Positions 45,319 through 56,400 of a stretch of DNA of 64,000 bases are shown here, piece after piece. Every line of letters begins with the position of its first letter. Positions within the stretch are counted from its first letter, which is position 1. The DNA lies in contig JAHBUD010000001.1 in NCBI GenBank assembly GCA_019638255.1, positions 2,790,001-2,854,000 on the forward strand, written 5' to 3'. Made by a program: the position numbers and the translations under genes. This stretch comes from Cyclobacteriaceae bacterium (GTDB lineage Bacteria > Bacteroidota > Bacteroidia > Cytophagales > Cyclobacteriaceae). The notes under the pieces were generated by a model that was given only the letters and a program-made list of their open reading frames with translations, ran no database searches and was not told the origin of the DNA.

Positions 45319-45474
45319 ATGAAGCGTTTAATTGTCTTAACTGGCGTAATCACTTGCCTGGTGCTATCATCCTGCAGTTTCGAGACTTCACATTGTCCTG
45401 CTTACTCAAGTCACAATAAAATTACCAAGCACGGGGAAAAGGCTCAGGATAAATACATCCGCAAAAAGATCTGA
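45319..45474 (+). CDS. Small lipoprotein
   Basis: A 51-residue peptide with a lipoprotein signal (MKRLIVLTGVITCLVLSSC, Cys19) and a basic, hydrophilic 32-residue mature part rich in His, Lys and Ser and with one more Cys (SFETSHCPAYSSHN). It is unlike anything I recognise. The ATG at 45319 begins the signal; earlier ATGs at 45205 and 45292 add polar residues ahead of it. It abuts the stop of the convergent ABC ATPase gene with no gap. Confidence 0.6.
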   Translation: MKRLIVLTGVITCLVLSSCSFETSHCPAYSSHNKITKHGEKAQDKYIRKKI

Positions 45475-46149
45475 TCATTTCCCATCAGAGACCACAATGC
45501 CATCGCGGATTTCGATTGTGCGATCGGCCATGCGCGCAAACTCCTGGTTGTGCGTAACGATGATAAAGGTCTGATTCAACTTTCCGCGAAGGTCAAAAAA
45601 CAATTGATGCAAATCGCGGGCATTATTGGAATCCAGGTTTCCGCTGGGTTCATCGGCTAATACCAATACCGGATCATTAATCAAAGCGCGTGCAACCGCA
45701 GTACGCTGTTGCTCCCCTCCCGAAAGTTCCGATGGCTTGTGATGCATGCGTGGGCCAAGCCCAAGCATCTGAAGCAATTCTTCAGCTTTTTTCGTCACTT
45801 CATCCTTGCTTCTTCCGGCAATCCAACCGGGAATAATCACATTCTCAAGAGCTGAAAATTCAGGCAACAGGTTATGAAATTGAAAAACAAAACCTATCGA
45901 CTTATTTCTGAAGGCAGCCAGTTGTTTTGTGGTGTAGCGGAATACATCGGCTCCATTCAAAATCATTGATCCGGAATCGGGCGTATCCAGCGTTCCGATG
46001 ATATGCAGCAATGTGCTCTTACCGGCACCCGAAGCACCTACAATCGCTACGATTTCTCCGGCATGAACCTCAACGTTAATACCCTTAAGAACCTTCAACG
46101 ATCCGTACGATTTTTCAATCTGAGCAGCTTTTACCAATGGGGGATTCAC
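45475..46149 (-). CDS. ABC transporter ATP-binding protein (LolD/MacB type)
   Basis: A 224-residue ATPase subunit. Walker [11 protein letters not shown]-loop [10 protein letters not shown], signature LSGGEQQR, Walker B VLADEPS and H-loop VTHN are all intact. The SGSM...[18 protein letters not shown] and NLDS features are those of the LolD/MacB group, whose members work with FtsX-like permeases in lipoprotein release or in export and cell-division signalling. No permease gene is adjacent, which is common for LolD in Bacteroidota. It is divergent from sucC. Confidence 0.85.
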   Translation of the reverse strand: MNPPLVKAAQIEKSYGSLKVLKGINVEVHAGEIVAIVGASGAGKSTLLHIIGTLDTPDSGSMILNGADVFRYTTKQLAAFRNKSIGFVFQFHNLLPEFSALENVIIPGWIAGRSKDEVTKKAEELLQMLGLGPRMHHKPSELSGGEQQRTAVARALINDPVLVLADEPSGNLDSNNARDLHQLFFDLRGKLNQTFIIVTHNQEFARMADRTIEIRDGIVVSDGK

Positions 46150-46207
46150 ACCGATTTCTTTGAATTAAAAGGTTAAATAAAGTAGTTTAGCCTCAAAATA
46201 AAAATTC

Positions 46208-47419
46208 ATGAACATTCACGAATATCAGGGAAAGGAAATACTCAGGAAGTATGGTGTAGCCATTCAGCGGGGCATTGTTGCCGATAATCCAGAGGCAGCA
46301 CTGCAGGCTGCCAAAGAACTTCAGGCCGAGACCGGAACCCAATGGTTTGTTATAAAATCCCAAATCCATGCGGGTGGGCGCGGAAAAGGAGTGGTTAAAG
46401 AAACCGGCTCAAAAGGCGTTGTGCTGGCCAAAAGCCTTGCAGAAGTACCCGAAAAGGTAAAAGGCATATTGGGTGGCACACTGGTCACGCATCAAACCGG
46501 CCCCGAAGGTAAGGTCGTGAACAAGGTGTTGATAGCCGAGGATGTTTATTATCCTGGCGAATCAGAACCCAAAGAATATTATATGAGCATTCTACTGGAT
46601 CGTTCTACCAGTATTCCGGTCATCATGGCTTCAACCGAAGGTGGCGTTAACATTGAAGAAGTGGCTGAAACTCACCCTGAAAAGATTGTCAAAGAATGGA
46701 TTGATCCGGCTATCGGTCTGCAGGGCTTTCAGGCACGCAAAGTTGCTTTTGCTATGGGTTGGGAAGGCAACGCCTTTAAAGAAGGCGTTAAGTTCATTCA
46801 ATCGCTTTATAATGCCTACATTGGATTGGATGCCTCCATGTTTGAAATCAATCCGCTTCTCAAAACATCGGACAACAAAATTCTGGCAGTTGACTCCAAG
46901 GTAAACCTGGACGATAACGCCCTATATCGCCATAAAGACTTAGCTGAATTGCGCGACCTGACGGAAGAAGATCCGTTGGAAGTTGAAGCTGGAAAAGCAG
47001 GCCTCAATTACGTAAAGTTGGACGGGAATGTAGGTTGTATGGTAAACGGGGCTGGACTAGCCATGGCTACCATGGACATCATCAAACTTTCGGGTGGTGA
47101 GCCTGCCAACTTTCTCGATGTGGGGGGTGGAGCCAATGCTGAAACTGTAGAAGCAGGTTTCAGAATCATATTGAAAGATCCTAATGTGAAAGCCATACTG
47201 ATTAACATCTTTGGCGGAATTGTCCGTTGCGATCGTGTTGCAAACGGGGTGGTGGAAGCCTATAAAAAGATCGGTAATATCCATGTTCCGATAATTGTAA
47301 GACTTCAAGGCACCAATGCCGAAGAAGGAGCAAAAATTATTGAACAATCAGGCCTTAAAGTCTATTCTGCCATCCTGTTAAAGGATGCAGCCCAGAAAGT
47401 AAAGGAGGTTTTAGCCTGA
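46208..47419 (+). CDS. sucC: Succinate-CoA ligase subunit beta
   Basis: Beta subunit of the TCA-cycle enzyme that makes ATP or GTP from succinyl-CoA. The 403 residues hold the ATP-grasp domain ([16 protein letters not shown] at the N-terminus, [23 protein letters not shown]) and the C-terminal ligase domain ([37 protein letters not shown]). The alpha subunit gene sucD is not adjacent, so it must lie elsewhere. A 14-base sequence including its stop codon recurs 45 bases downstream. Confidence 0.95.
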   Translation: MNIHEYQGKEILRKYGVAIQRGIVADNPEAALQAAKELQAETGTQWFVIKSQIHAGGRGKGVVKETGSKGVVLAKSLAEVPEKVKGILGGTLVTHQTGPEGKVVNKVLIAEDVYYPGESEPKEYYMSILLDRSTSIPVIMASTEGGVNIEEVAETHPEKIVKEWIDPAIGLQGFQARKVAFAMGWEGNAFKEGVKFIQSLYNAYIGLDASMFEINPLLKTSDNKILAVDSKVNLDDNALYRHKDLAELRDLTEEDPLEVEAGKAGLNYVKLDGNVGCMVNGAGLAMATMDIIKLSGGEPANFLDVGGGANAETVEAGFRIILKDPNVKAILINIFGGIVRCDRVANGVVEAYKKIGNIHVPIIVRLQGTNAEEGAKIIEQSGLKVYSAILLKDAAQKVKEVLA

Positions 47420-47467
47420 TAAGTCAATTTTTTTAACAGGGGTAAAATCCCTATTTTAGCCTGATAA
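47409..47467. repeat. 14-base direct repeat around the sucC stop
   Basis: TTTTAGCCTGATAA occurs at 47409-47422 (containing the sucC TGA) and exactly again at 47454-47467, just before the DUF6089 gene. Between them is AGGG-N7-CCCT, a weak hairpin. The second copy overlaps TATTTTAG, an imperfect -7-like sequence. Chance duplication cannot be excluded. Confidence 0.4.
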
Positions 47468-47479
47468 AATCCTTTCGCT

Positions 47480-48343
47480 ATGAAGATTTTACGTCTACTG
47501 TTGGTGATTATACTGTTTTTGCCGGAATGGGCTGATGCTCAAAGCTTTTACGCGGTAAGAAGGGAGCGCTCGATTATTGGCTCTGTAGGTATTGGTACAG
47601 CCACTTATTTCGGTGAATTGGCCAATCCGGGTAATTACCTGGATGCCAAACCTTCAGTAAATATTGGCATGCAATACTTCTTGACTAATCGGGTAAGTAT
47701 ACGGTCAGATTTAACCTGGTTTCAGATTGAAGGCGATGATGCAAAAGCCGATGATGCCAGCAGGGTAAGAAGAAACTTATCATTTAAATCCAATAATCTA
47801 GAACTAAATGCCATGGGATCGATTAATCTGGCACCCCATGGTGATCGTTACTACCAGCGACCAAGGCTCAATTTTTACGCGCTTGCCGGTGTAGGATTAC
47901 TTTATTCTAATCCTAAAACAGAATACTTGGGACAGGTTTATGCACTTCAACCATTGCAAACGGAAGGCGTTAAATACAGTAAATTTCAGTTTGTTATCCC
48001 CTATGGATTGGGTACGCGAATTATGTTAAGTCCTTTTGCTAACCTGGCGATTGAAGGTATTTACCGGATGACGTTCACAGATTATCTGGACGATGTAAGT
48101 GCAGTTCATCTTGGGTCAGCTGCTTTCTCAGATCCGATTGCAGGAGCTCTCTCTGACCGGAGGCCAGAGCTAGGACTTCCTGAGGCAACACCAGGCACAA
48201 GACGAGGCAACCCCGAAGCTAATGACGGGTATATGCTGTTGCAAGCCAAGTTGGAATTCTACATCCCGGATGATGTGTTCTGGAACTCCAACAGCAAATT
48301 ATATCGCTCCAAGCGTAAAGCTTACTACAAGAAAAGGCGTTGA
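47480..48343 (+). CDS. DUF6089-family outer-membrane beta-barrel protein
   Basis: A 287-residue exported protein (signal peptide MKILRLLLVIILFLPEWADAQ). The remaining sequence alternates hydrophobic and polar residues (SVGIGTATYFGELANP, NIGMQYFLTNRVSIRSDLTWF, LNFYALAGVGLLYSNPKT, GIYRMTFTDYLDDV), as in 8-strand barrels, and matches the DUF6089/PorG-like family. PorG members take part in T9SS; this one has no specific mark for it, so function is unassigned. It has a basic C-terminus (RSKRKAYYKKRR). Convergent with the dehydratase gene 18 bases away. Confidence 0.75.
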   Translation: MKILRLLLVIILFLPEWADAQSFYAVRRERSIIGSVGIGTATYFGELANPGNYLDAKPSVNIGMQYFLTNRVSIRSDLTWFQIEGDDAKADDASRVRRNLSFKSNNLELNAMGSINLAPHGDRYYQRPRLNFYALAGVGLLYSNPKTEYLGQVYALQPLQTEGVKYSKFQFVIPYGLGTRIMLSPFANLAIEGIYRMTFTDYLDDVSAVHLGSAAFSDPIAGALSDRRPELGLPEATPGTRRGNPEANDGYMLLQAKLEFYIPDDVFWNSNSKLYRSKRKAYYKKRR

Positions 48344-48361
48344 TTTGAGTTCTTTGCTTCG

Positions 48362-50266
48362 CTACTTCTGGCGATCCAAAACTTCGTAACGTGAATAATT
48401 GCTTTTAAATTCCGGAACCAGTTCTTTCATCAGGGCAACCATTTTTAGTTCATTCCGATCGTTTAACAAATCCCAGAATAACTCAATGTAATTGTTGATG
48501 TCCGTGTATGCATACTCTAAAACACGGGCTTTCATTATTTTGGGATGATGTGTCGGGAGTGTATTCTCCTTATCTCCCAACAATTCTTCATACAATTTCT
48601 CCCCCTCCCTAAGCCCGGTGAATACAATTTCAATGTCTTTGCCCGGCTCCAATCCGGAAAGCTGAATCATTTTATTCGCCAGATCAAGAATTTTAACGGA
48701 ATCACCCATGTCGAAAATAAAAATCTCACCTCCCTTACCCATTGCACCTGCCTCCAAAACCAGCTGACAAGCCTCAGCAATCGTCATAAAGTAACGGGTG
48801 ATTTCCGGGTGCGTGACTGTAACCGGTCCACCGTCACGTATTTGCTTTTTGAATAAGGGGATAACCGATCCATTCGATCCCAAAACATTTCCAAAACGGG
48901 TTGTCACAAACAAGGTGTGGCGGTTGCCTGCCTTTTGTAAATGGTTGTTCAGGGATTGAACGTAAATTTCAGCAATCCGCTTCGAGCAGCCCATTACATT
49001 GGTGGGATTTACCGCTTTATCGGTGGAGACCATCACAAATTTCTCCACTTTCAATTTCACGGCAATGTCTGCCAGGCATTTCGTGCCGAGTATGTTGCAT
49101 AAAACAGCTTCCGATGGATTACCTTCCATCATGGGCACATGCTTGTAAGCAGCAGCATGAAAAACAATCTGAGGTTTGTGCTCCGTGAAAATAGAGTCGA
49201 TGCGTTCCTGATTGGTAATGTCGGCCAGGTAAGGGAATACAGCAACTCCGAGTGCTGCCGAATTAAGTTCACGCTCCAACTCATAAAGCTCCGATTCGGC
49301 CTGATCAATCAAAACTACTTTTACCGGACGGTAATTGATAATCTGCAAAACCATTTCACGACCGATTGAACCGGCAGCACCGGTAACGCAAATTACTTTA
49401 CCCGATAACTCCCGGCTGATGTGCTCATTGGATAACCGGATAGCATCTCTACCTAAAAGATCCTCAATATTGATTTCCTTGATTTGATTCAGACTCAATT
49501 CTCCCCTAACCCATCGTTCAATGGGTGGAATCGTACGGACCTTTACCTGATGACGTAAACACACATCAACAATTTCCGACTTCCTATCGAAAGGTAAATC
49601 TTTAGCTGTGATCACCAGTTCATCGACATTCAGTGAAATCAATAAATCTTCAATGTTGGATTTTGATCGATTAAAATAAATCGCTGAGCCGGCCAATGCC
49701 TTTCCTGCTTTGTTTGTATCGTCTTCCAAAAAGCCAACTACACGCATGTTGGAAGAAGCTTCGATAACCTGCTTGGTGATCATACCCGATTGCCCGGCAC
49801 CATAGATCAATACATTACTCCGCTTTGTGATGGCATTCCGGTAGTACGAAAAAAAGTATTTCACCAGCAACCTGTAATTAAACAAGAACAAAAAGGAAGA
49901 AAGGAAACCAATAAAAATTACAGAGTAAGGTATGAGGTTTGTGTTTGTATTGTAGTGGTATACGAGGTTGGTGAAACAAACCAAAGCCACATTGATCAGC
50001 AACATGTAAAATATCCTTACCCCGTCCTGAATGCCTGTATACCGGATGATGCCCCGATAACTGCCTGTAATAAAAATCGCCAATGCTCCGCTGACGGTAT
50101 ACACCAGTACACCTACTTCAAAATCATTACGGATTAATTCGGAGGATGAAAAATTAAAACGTAGCAGGTAGGCCAGTAAGGTTGAGAAAGCCAGTGTTAC
50201 AAGGTCAAGCGTAACAATGACCCAACGCGGTAATATCTTGATCTTATGAATTACGTTGGAAAACAC
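48362..50266 (-). CDS. Membrane nucleotide-sugar 4,6-dehydratase (PglF/WbpM/CapD-type)
   Basis: A 634-residue inner-membrane enzyme expected to convert UDP-GlcNAc to a 4-keto-6-deoxy sugar, the first step to bacillosamine-type sugars. Four or five N-terminal helices (1-130) precede a CoA/NAD-binding-like domain (GAGQSGMITKQVIEA near 155) and a second Rossmann domain (VTGAAGSIGREM near 294). The SDR active-site Tyr is Met in NVMGCSKR, with STDKAVNPT just before it, as is characteristic of this group. It is 9 bases downstream of the small sorting-signal gene, and lies in the glycan cluster with PglD- and PglE-like genes. Confidence 0.92.
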   Translation of the reverse strand: MFSNVIHKIKILPRWVIVTLDLVTLAFSTLLAYLLRFNFSSSELIRNDFEVGVLVYTVSGALAIFITGSYRGIIRYTGIQDGVRIFYMLLINVALVCFTNLVYHYNTNTNLIPYSVIFIGFLSSFLFLFNYRLLVKYFFSYYRNAITKRSNVLIYGAGQSGMITKQVIEASSNMRVVGFLEDDTNKAGKALAGSAIYFNRSKSNIEDLLISLNVDELVITAKDLPFDRKSEIVDVCLRHQVKVRTIPPIERWVRGELSLNQIKEINIEDLLGRDAIRLSNEHISRELSGKVICVTGAAGSIGREMVLQIINYRPVKVVLIDQAESELYELERELNSAALGVAVFPYLADITNQERIDSIFTEHKPQIVFHAAAYKHVPMMEGNPSEAVLCNILGTKCLADIAVKLKVEKFVMVSTDKAVNPTNVMGCSKRIAEIYVQSLNNHLQKAGNRHTLFVTTRFGNVLGSNGSVIPLFKKQIRDGGPVTVTHPEITRYFMTIAEACQLVLEAGAMGKGGEIFIFDMGDSVKILDLANKMIQLSGLEPGKDIEIVFTGLREGEKLYEELLGDKENTLPTHHPKIMKARVLEYAYTDINNYIELFWDLLNDRNELKMVALMKELVPEFKSNYSRYEVLDRQK

Positions 50267-50275
50267 CGTATTGAT

Positions 50276-50470
50276 TTAATCCTTTGATCTCCTGCCCATG
50301 AATCGTTTAATCCCTAAGGCAGCACCAGCCGCCAGTAACCATTCGATTCCGGATATCGGTACATCAGGGTCACAAGGAGGTCCTCCGGGGCATGGATCTC
50401 CAGGCTGCGCCCATGTTGATGCTGACAACAAAAGAACTAAGGATATAGTGATTAAAGCGCGGGTCTTCAT
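50276..50470 (-). CDS. 64-residue protein with exosortase-type (PID-CTERM-like) sorting signal
   Basis: A signal peptide (1-21), only about 16 mature residues (QPGDPCPGGPPCDPDV), then a C-terminal tripartite signal: PISG (38-41), a hydrophobic helix of about 12 residues (EWLLAAGAALGI) and a basic tail (KRFMGRRSKD). The LLAAGxxxGxK/R pattern closely resembles the PID-CTERM signals of Bacteroidota, though the usual D of PID is S here. Its ATG overlaps the stop of the giant T9SS gene by 4 bases, so it is translated coupled. An exosortase is encoded 10 kb upstream in the same strand, and that is its likely processing enzyme. Confidence 0.75.
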   Translation of the reverse strand: MKTRALITISLVLLLSASTWAQPGDPCPGGPPCDPDVPISGIEWLLAAGAALGIKRFMGRRSKD

Positions 50471-53400
50471 TTGCTGGTCTTAATAATTTTTACTTGTTGA
50501 ACTTGTTCACCTTTCTGTATGTGCAGGATGTATAGGCCGTCAGCATTCGAGGTTAAGTCAAGTTCACCGGATGCTATGCCTTCAGTAACAACTAATACAG
50601 TAGCAATTTGCTCTTTTCCAGTTACATCCAACACTTTTACCGCTACCGGTACTGATGATGCTATTTCAATATAGAGCTTACCAACCGTTGGGTTAGGATA
50701 CACTCGGATTAATTTATCCGGATTTTCCTCCAGGCTTGTAAATACAAACTGAATCTCATCCGTTGTTACACAGCCGCCTGCTGCGGTTACCCGTAGCGTA
50801 TACTCCCCCGACTCAACCGCCTGTAACTGTTGGCCATTTTCACCGGGAATTAATGTTCCGTTAAACATCCATTCATTACCCGTCTCAAAATTCGAAATAA
50901 GCGCATTTCCTTCATTACTGATGGAGGCCAAAGGATATTGATAAACAACAGCCTCAACGGGCACACGGATACCCTCACACCCTAAACTGTTTGATACGGC
51001 TGTATAAAAGATCGCTGTCGCACTCAACTCAGGCGTTTGAAACACGGATCCGGTTGCCAATGGTGTAACGTCATCAATAGCATTATACCACTTAGTATCA
51101 CCAGTTGTATTAGCCACCGTCAGTTCTACACTTCCGGTAAGGCAACGCTCGGCTCCCTGTGCATTTATAACTTCGTAAACCTCAGCTACATTAACGGTCA
51201 CTCCCTTTTGAACGGCACATCCCGGCAATGAGCCTTGCACCTTGAGATTAGACTCACCGGCCAACAGATCATCTGTAGAAACCACGAGCTGTATTGTTTC
51301 GCCATTTCCTAGAACTGTCTGCGAAACAATCGCTTCGTTATGGTAAACCATGTAAGCTACATTGGGTTGTGAATTACTGATTTCTACCAGCATATCATTT
51401 CCGCTACAGATTTCTTCATTGGAAACAACAAGGAAATCACTTCTCACCTCAACCCCATTGAATCGTAGGGCAAATCGGGCACTACCAAAACTCAATGGAT
51501 CGGTTGATACCTGAAACGTGTATTCATCTTGGGTACGTAAATCAATTTCCTGATTTAAAAATTTATCAACCAAGACTAAACCAAAATAAGACTCAAAAGA
51601 ATCTACCATCGAAAATTCAAGTTGATAATTTCCGGGTGTTACGCCTGACACATCCAGGGGAACAACTTTCTCGCAATTGAAATCCCCCAAGGCATTGATG
51701 GCTAAATTACCAACACCCTCAACACGGCTAGATAAATTAAAGGTAGCGTTCGGAAGCTTCCATGCGTCTGCATGGGCATCAAATCCATCAGTTGCGTCAT
51801 CCCTGAAATGGATGATAGCTTCATCGCGAAGTGTGCCATTCGACAAAGCAAACCTTAAGATATTTTGCTCTGATCTTTCCCTGAAAAAAGTGGTCTGAGT
51901 ACCGGCCGATTTTACTTGTTCATTGGTCTCCAGGCTGGGAGCGATCCCTGTAGCCTGAACCCAAAAACCTTGTCCCATGGCGATATATCGTGACCCACCA
52001 TTAAGTCCGCCTGAACCTGATGTATACACAGCATATTGTCCGGTGGCGTTGTTACGGGTATAAATAGTACCACCAATGTTAGCACGTGTCCACCCTGTAG
52101 CAGCATCCCAGTCAATAGTAGACGGATACGGATTACCTACAAGATTCCAGCCATCGTTTGCCGGCACACCACTGGAAGTAAATGTTACACCGTAATTCAA
52201 GTTATCACGATTTACCGGTCCGCGAACACTCCATAAAGCTGAACCAGCAGACAAGAAAGGCTCAATGTTACCGCGAACGAAAATGGCATAACCACTGCCG
52301 GGTGTAAGCGTCTCTGCATTGGTTAAAACCGGAAATGCAAGGTATCCATCATCGATACCTCCTGAAATATCAGACTCATCGTACCTGAACATAGAAGGAC
52401 TTGTTGTACATCCCGTACAAACACTGGATCCTGTAAACGCGCCGGTAACTGGTATTTCATTTTGTATGTCGGCCACCGTAGCATTTTGAATGGGGCTGGA
52501 TATGTATCTATAAATCCGACTATTAGGCCCCTCCAGCGACATAAAACGTTGCACGGTTACATTACCCTGAACCTGAGCTCCCGCATTTGGAAATGGTGCG
52601 ATCGCAGCATCCAGGGTTGGATCATCATTGGATGAAATCAACGTGAATATCTGATCATTACCCACACCGTCAGCATCGAAGGTGGCATCTTCCTCTAAGG
52701 TAAGTACTCCAAGGAGGTTAACTCCGGCAGTTTGATCCAGTCGAACATCGGGGTTCGCAGGACCTTCTGCAATGTTAAGATTATTGAATGTCGTTACAGA
52801 GGAACCTTGTATATTCTGAGTTGATCCACCGGAGAAGATTATTCTTCCATTGCTGTGATTAAATGTTCCATCATTAATCCAATGTCCACCAATCGTATGA
52901 TCAAAGGAACCTGCTGTAAACGATGTTCCTGATCCGATGTTTACATCACCGCCTATCGTCAAACCGATTACACCCGTGGTGGATGCCGTACCACTTAATG
53001 TCAAATCTCCAGTGATTGATGTGGTACCTGCCTGCAAGGTCTTAACCCCACTACCCGACAACCCCAGATTTTCATAATTCACATTCTTAACTGTCTGGGC
53101 TGCTCCTGTATAGTTCACAGTGTTCCCCGTGGCCGTGGCTGTCATATTAGTGATGCCACTCGTACCCCCAATGTTCAAAGTCGCTCCGGAGCCTTGCGTG
53201 ATACGGCCAGTACCACTTAAAGCTGTACCCACGGTTAGCGTATTCGTATTGGTCAGCACTACAGCCGCACCGGTTACTGTAACGCTCGGTATGGAAAACG
53301 TCCCCGTCAGGGTTTGTGAGTTCGTGTTAAAAGTATGTACACCTGTACCTGCTGTGAATGTACCATTGTTGGTAATACCACCCTGAAAGGTTACTGCCTC

Positions 53401-56400
53401 CGTTGTATTGGTCCAAGTAGCTCCGTTGCTGATCGTAACCAGACCCGTAAATGTTTTGGTTCCTGTAGCGGAAGTGATTGACAACGCACCGCTGGTTCCG
53501 CCACCCACTGTTGTTGTGCCGGTTACAACAGTGGTGAACGCCCCGATGGTAAAGGTTACTCCATCTCCAATTACCAAATTACCGCCTACTGTAGTATTCG
53601 CTGCCAGCGTCTTCGTACCACTGCCCGATAAGGTCAGGTTGTTATACCCCAGTGCCTGAACCGTTTGAGCAACTCCTGTGTACTCTACCGTACTGCCCGC
53701 CACAGAATTCAATGTACCGTTAGCAGAACTGAAAATTAATCCACCTACCTGAAGCAGACCGGCTCCCGTAAATTGTATCGTGCTGCTTGCGCCTATTCCC
53801 GTTATATTTTCAACAACTGTAACTGTTCCCGTTGAAATAGTTATCCTATGACCGGCTCCACTTACTGATGCGGTAAAATCAATGTCATCTGAAGTAAGCG
53901 TGGCGGCACCTACATCCAATATATTCAAACCTGATGTTACTGTCTGCGGAATGGTTATTGTGCCTAAAACCGTCAAGCTGCCTGAGCTGATGGTTAAGGT
54001 ATTGGTAACATTGGTGCCTGCATCAAAAAACAGACCCTTACAAGTCTCTGCTCCAGCTATTGTCACAGAAAATCCGTCACCGATGTAAACAAAGTCGTCA
54101 GGTCCTGGTGTACCGGTGGCAGCGGGACCTCCAAATCCTGTGTTAGACCATGTCGTATTCAAGTCCCATGTAGAACTGGCTATCGAATAGAAGGTGTTAC
54201 CACCAATAGCTATTGTGATCTCACCTGAACTAGTGCTTAGGAAGTATGTATCATTTGTTGTCGCTGCAGCCGAGCCAGAACTTCCCCAAGTACCAGTTGT
54301 AGATTGTAGCAAACCACCCAGGATAAGTGTATTTGCTGTATGGGTGGTGAATACACCTAAGTCTGCGACAACTCCTGTGGTAATTGAAAGTCCTCCAGTT
54401 ATAGCAATAGAAACTCCAAAAACCTTTGTGCCGGAACCAGACAACATCAAGTCATTGAATGTTGTGGAGCCTCCTGTAATATTCTGACCTACACCATTGA
54501 AATTTATTGCACCACTTACTGTGCCAATAAATGTTCCATCGTTGGTCCAGTCTCCAGCCACATTGTGCGTGAATGCACCAGAGGTAAACGTAGCGCCTGC
54601 ACCGATGTTAACATTGCCTCCTATTGTGAGGCCGATCACCCCTGTGGTGGAAACAGTTCCACTTAAAGTCAAATCTCCGGTAATGGCAGTCGTGCCCTCT
54701 TGTAATGTCTTTATCCCACTGCCCGACAACCCCAGATTTTCATAATTCACATTCTTAACTGTCTGGGCTGCTCCTGTATAGTTCACCGTGTTACCTGCGG
54801 CAGTAGCTGTCATATTGGTGATAACACTCGTGCCTCCAATGTTCAAGATTGCGCCAGTTCCCTGTGTGATGCGGCCACCACCGCTCAAGGCAACGTCTAC
54901 TGTAAGTGTATTGGTGTTGGTCAGCACTACTGCAGCACCCGCCACAGTAACGCTCGGGATTATAAAGTTTCCAGTCAGTACCTGCGAGTTTGTATTGAAT
55001 GTATGAACTGCAGTGCCTGCGGTGAACGTACCGTTGTTGGTGATACCGCCCTGGAAAGTTACTGCCTCATTCACTGCTTCATTCCAAACGCCTCCCGGGT
55101 TTATCGTGACCAAACCCCTAAATGTCTTTGTGCCCGCTGTACCCGTTATCGACAAGGTACCGCTGGTACCCGCACCAATCGTGGTCGTGCCGTCAACCAC
55201 GGTTGTAACTCCCCCGATTACGTACGTCACACCGTCACCGATTACCAGATTGCCCCCAACGGTTGTGGTTGCTGCCAAGGTCTTCGTACCGCTGCCCGAC
55301 AAGGTCAGGTTATTGTAATCCAACGCCTGCACGGTCTGGTTGCCTCCTGTATATGCTACCGTGCTCCCGGCAAAAGATGCTAATGTTCCGTTTGAAGAAC
55401 TGAAAATGGATCCGCCTACTTGAAGCAAACCCGCTCCAGTAAATTGTATCGTGCTGCTGGGGCCTATGCCGGTTATATTTCCAGCTACTGTAACTGTACC
55501 GGTCGAAATGGTTAGTTGATGGCCTGAACCTCCAATAGAGGCTGTAAAATCAACATTATCCGCGGTAAGCGTTCCTGCGCCAACACTTAAAATGTTTGAA
55601 CCCGAGGTAACTGTCTGGGGAATGGTTACTGTACCTGAAACTGTTAAACTACCCGAACTTATTGTTAGGGTGTTCGTAACATCCGTGCCGGCATCAAATA
55701 ACAAAGCGCTACAGGTTTCATCACCTGATATTGTTACTGAAAAACCATCGCCAATGAAAACAAAATCGTCAGGGCCGGGAGTACCAGCAGCCGCTGCACC
55801 TCCAAAGCCTGTGTTGGACCAGGTAGTGTTTACATTCCAGGCTGTGCTGGCAATGGAGTAGAAGGTATTGGCACCTGTGATAACTGTCAAAAATCCATTA
55901 CCACTGAAGAAAGTATCATTTTGGTTTTCGGCTGCGGAACTGGTACTACCCCACGTGCCCGATGGACGAATTGCTCCGCCCAATACCAGTGTATTGACTG
56001 TGTGGGTATTCGCGTTACTCAGACTGGCGACAGCTCCGTTGTTAACCGTAAGCGTACCCGCTATCGCTAACGTGGGGCTAACCCCTAAAGTCTTGGTTCC
56101 CGATCCCGATAAGATTAAATTATTAAAAGTGGTAGAGCCTCCAGTAATGCTCTGGGCTGCTCCAGTGAAAACTAATGTACTTCCTGTTCCAATAAATGTT
56201 CCATCGTTGGTCCAGTTTCCAACCACATTGTGCGTGAATGCACCCGAGGTAAACGTAGTACCCGCCCCGATGTTTACATCACCACCGATCGTCAAACCGA
56301 TCACACCGGTGGTAGAAACAGTTCCGCTTAAAATCAAATCTCCTGCAATTGAAGTCGTACCCGCTTGTAAGGTCTTTACCCCAGTACCCGATAAGCCTAA

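Noticed and set aside
48362-50266. Dehydratase called a capsule-only CapD protein
   Set aside because: CapD is a loose name; the Met in place of the SDR Tyr, the membrane helices and the PglD/PglE-like neighbours favour the PglF/WbpM 4,6-dehydratase role.
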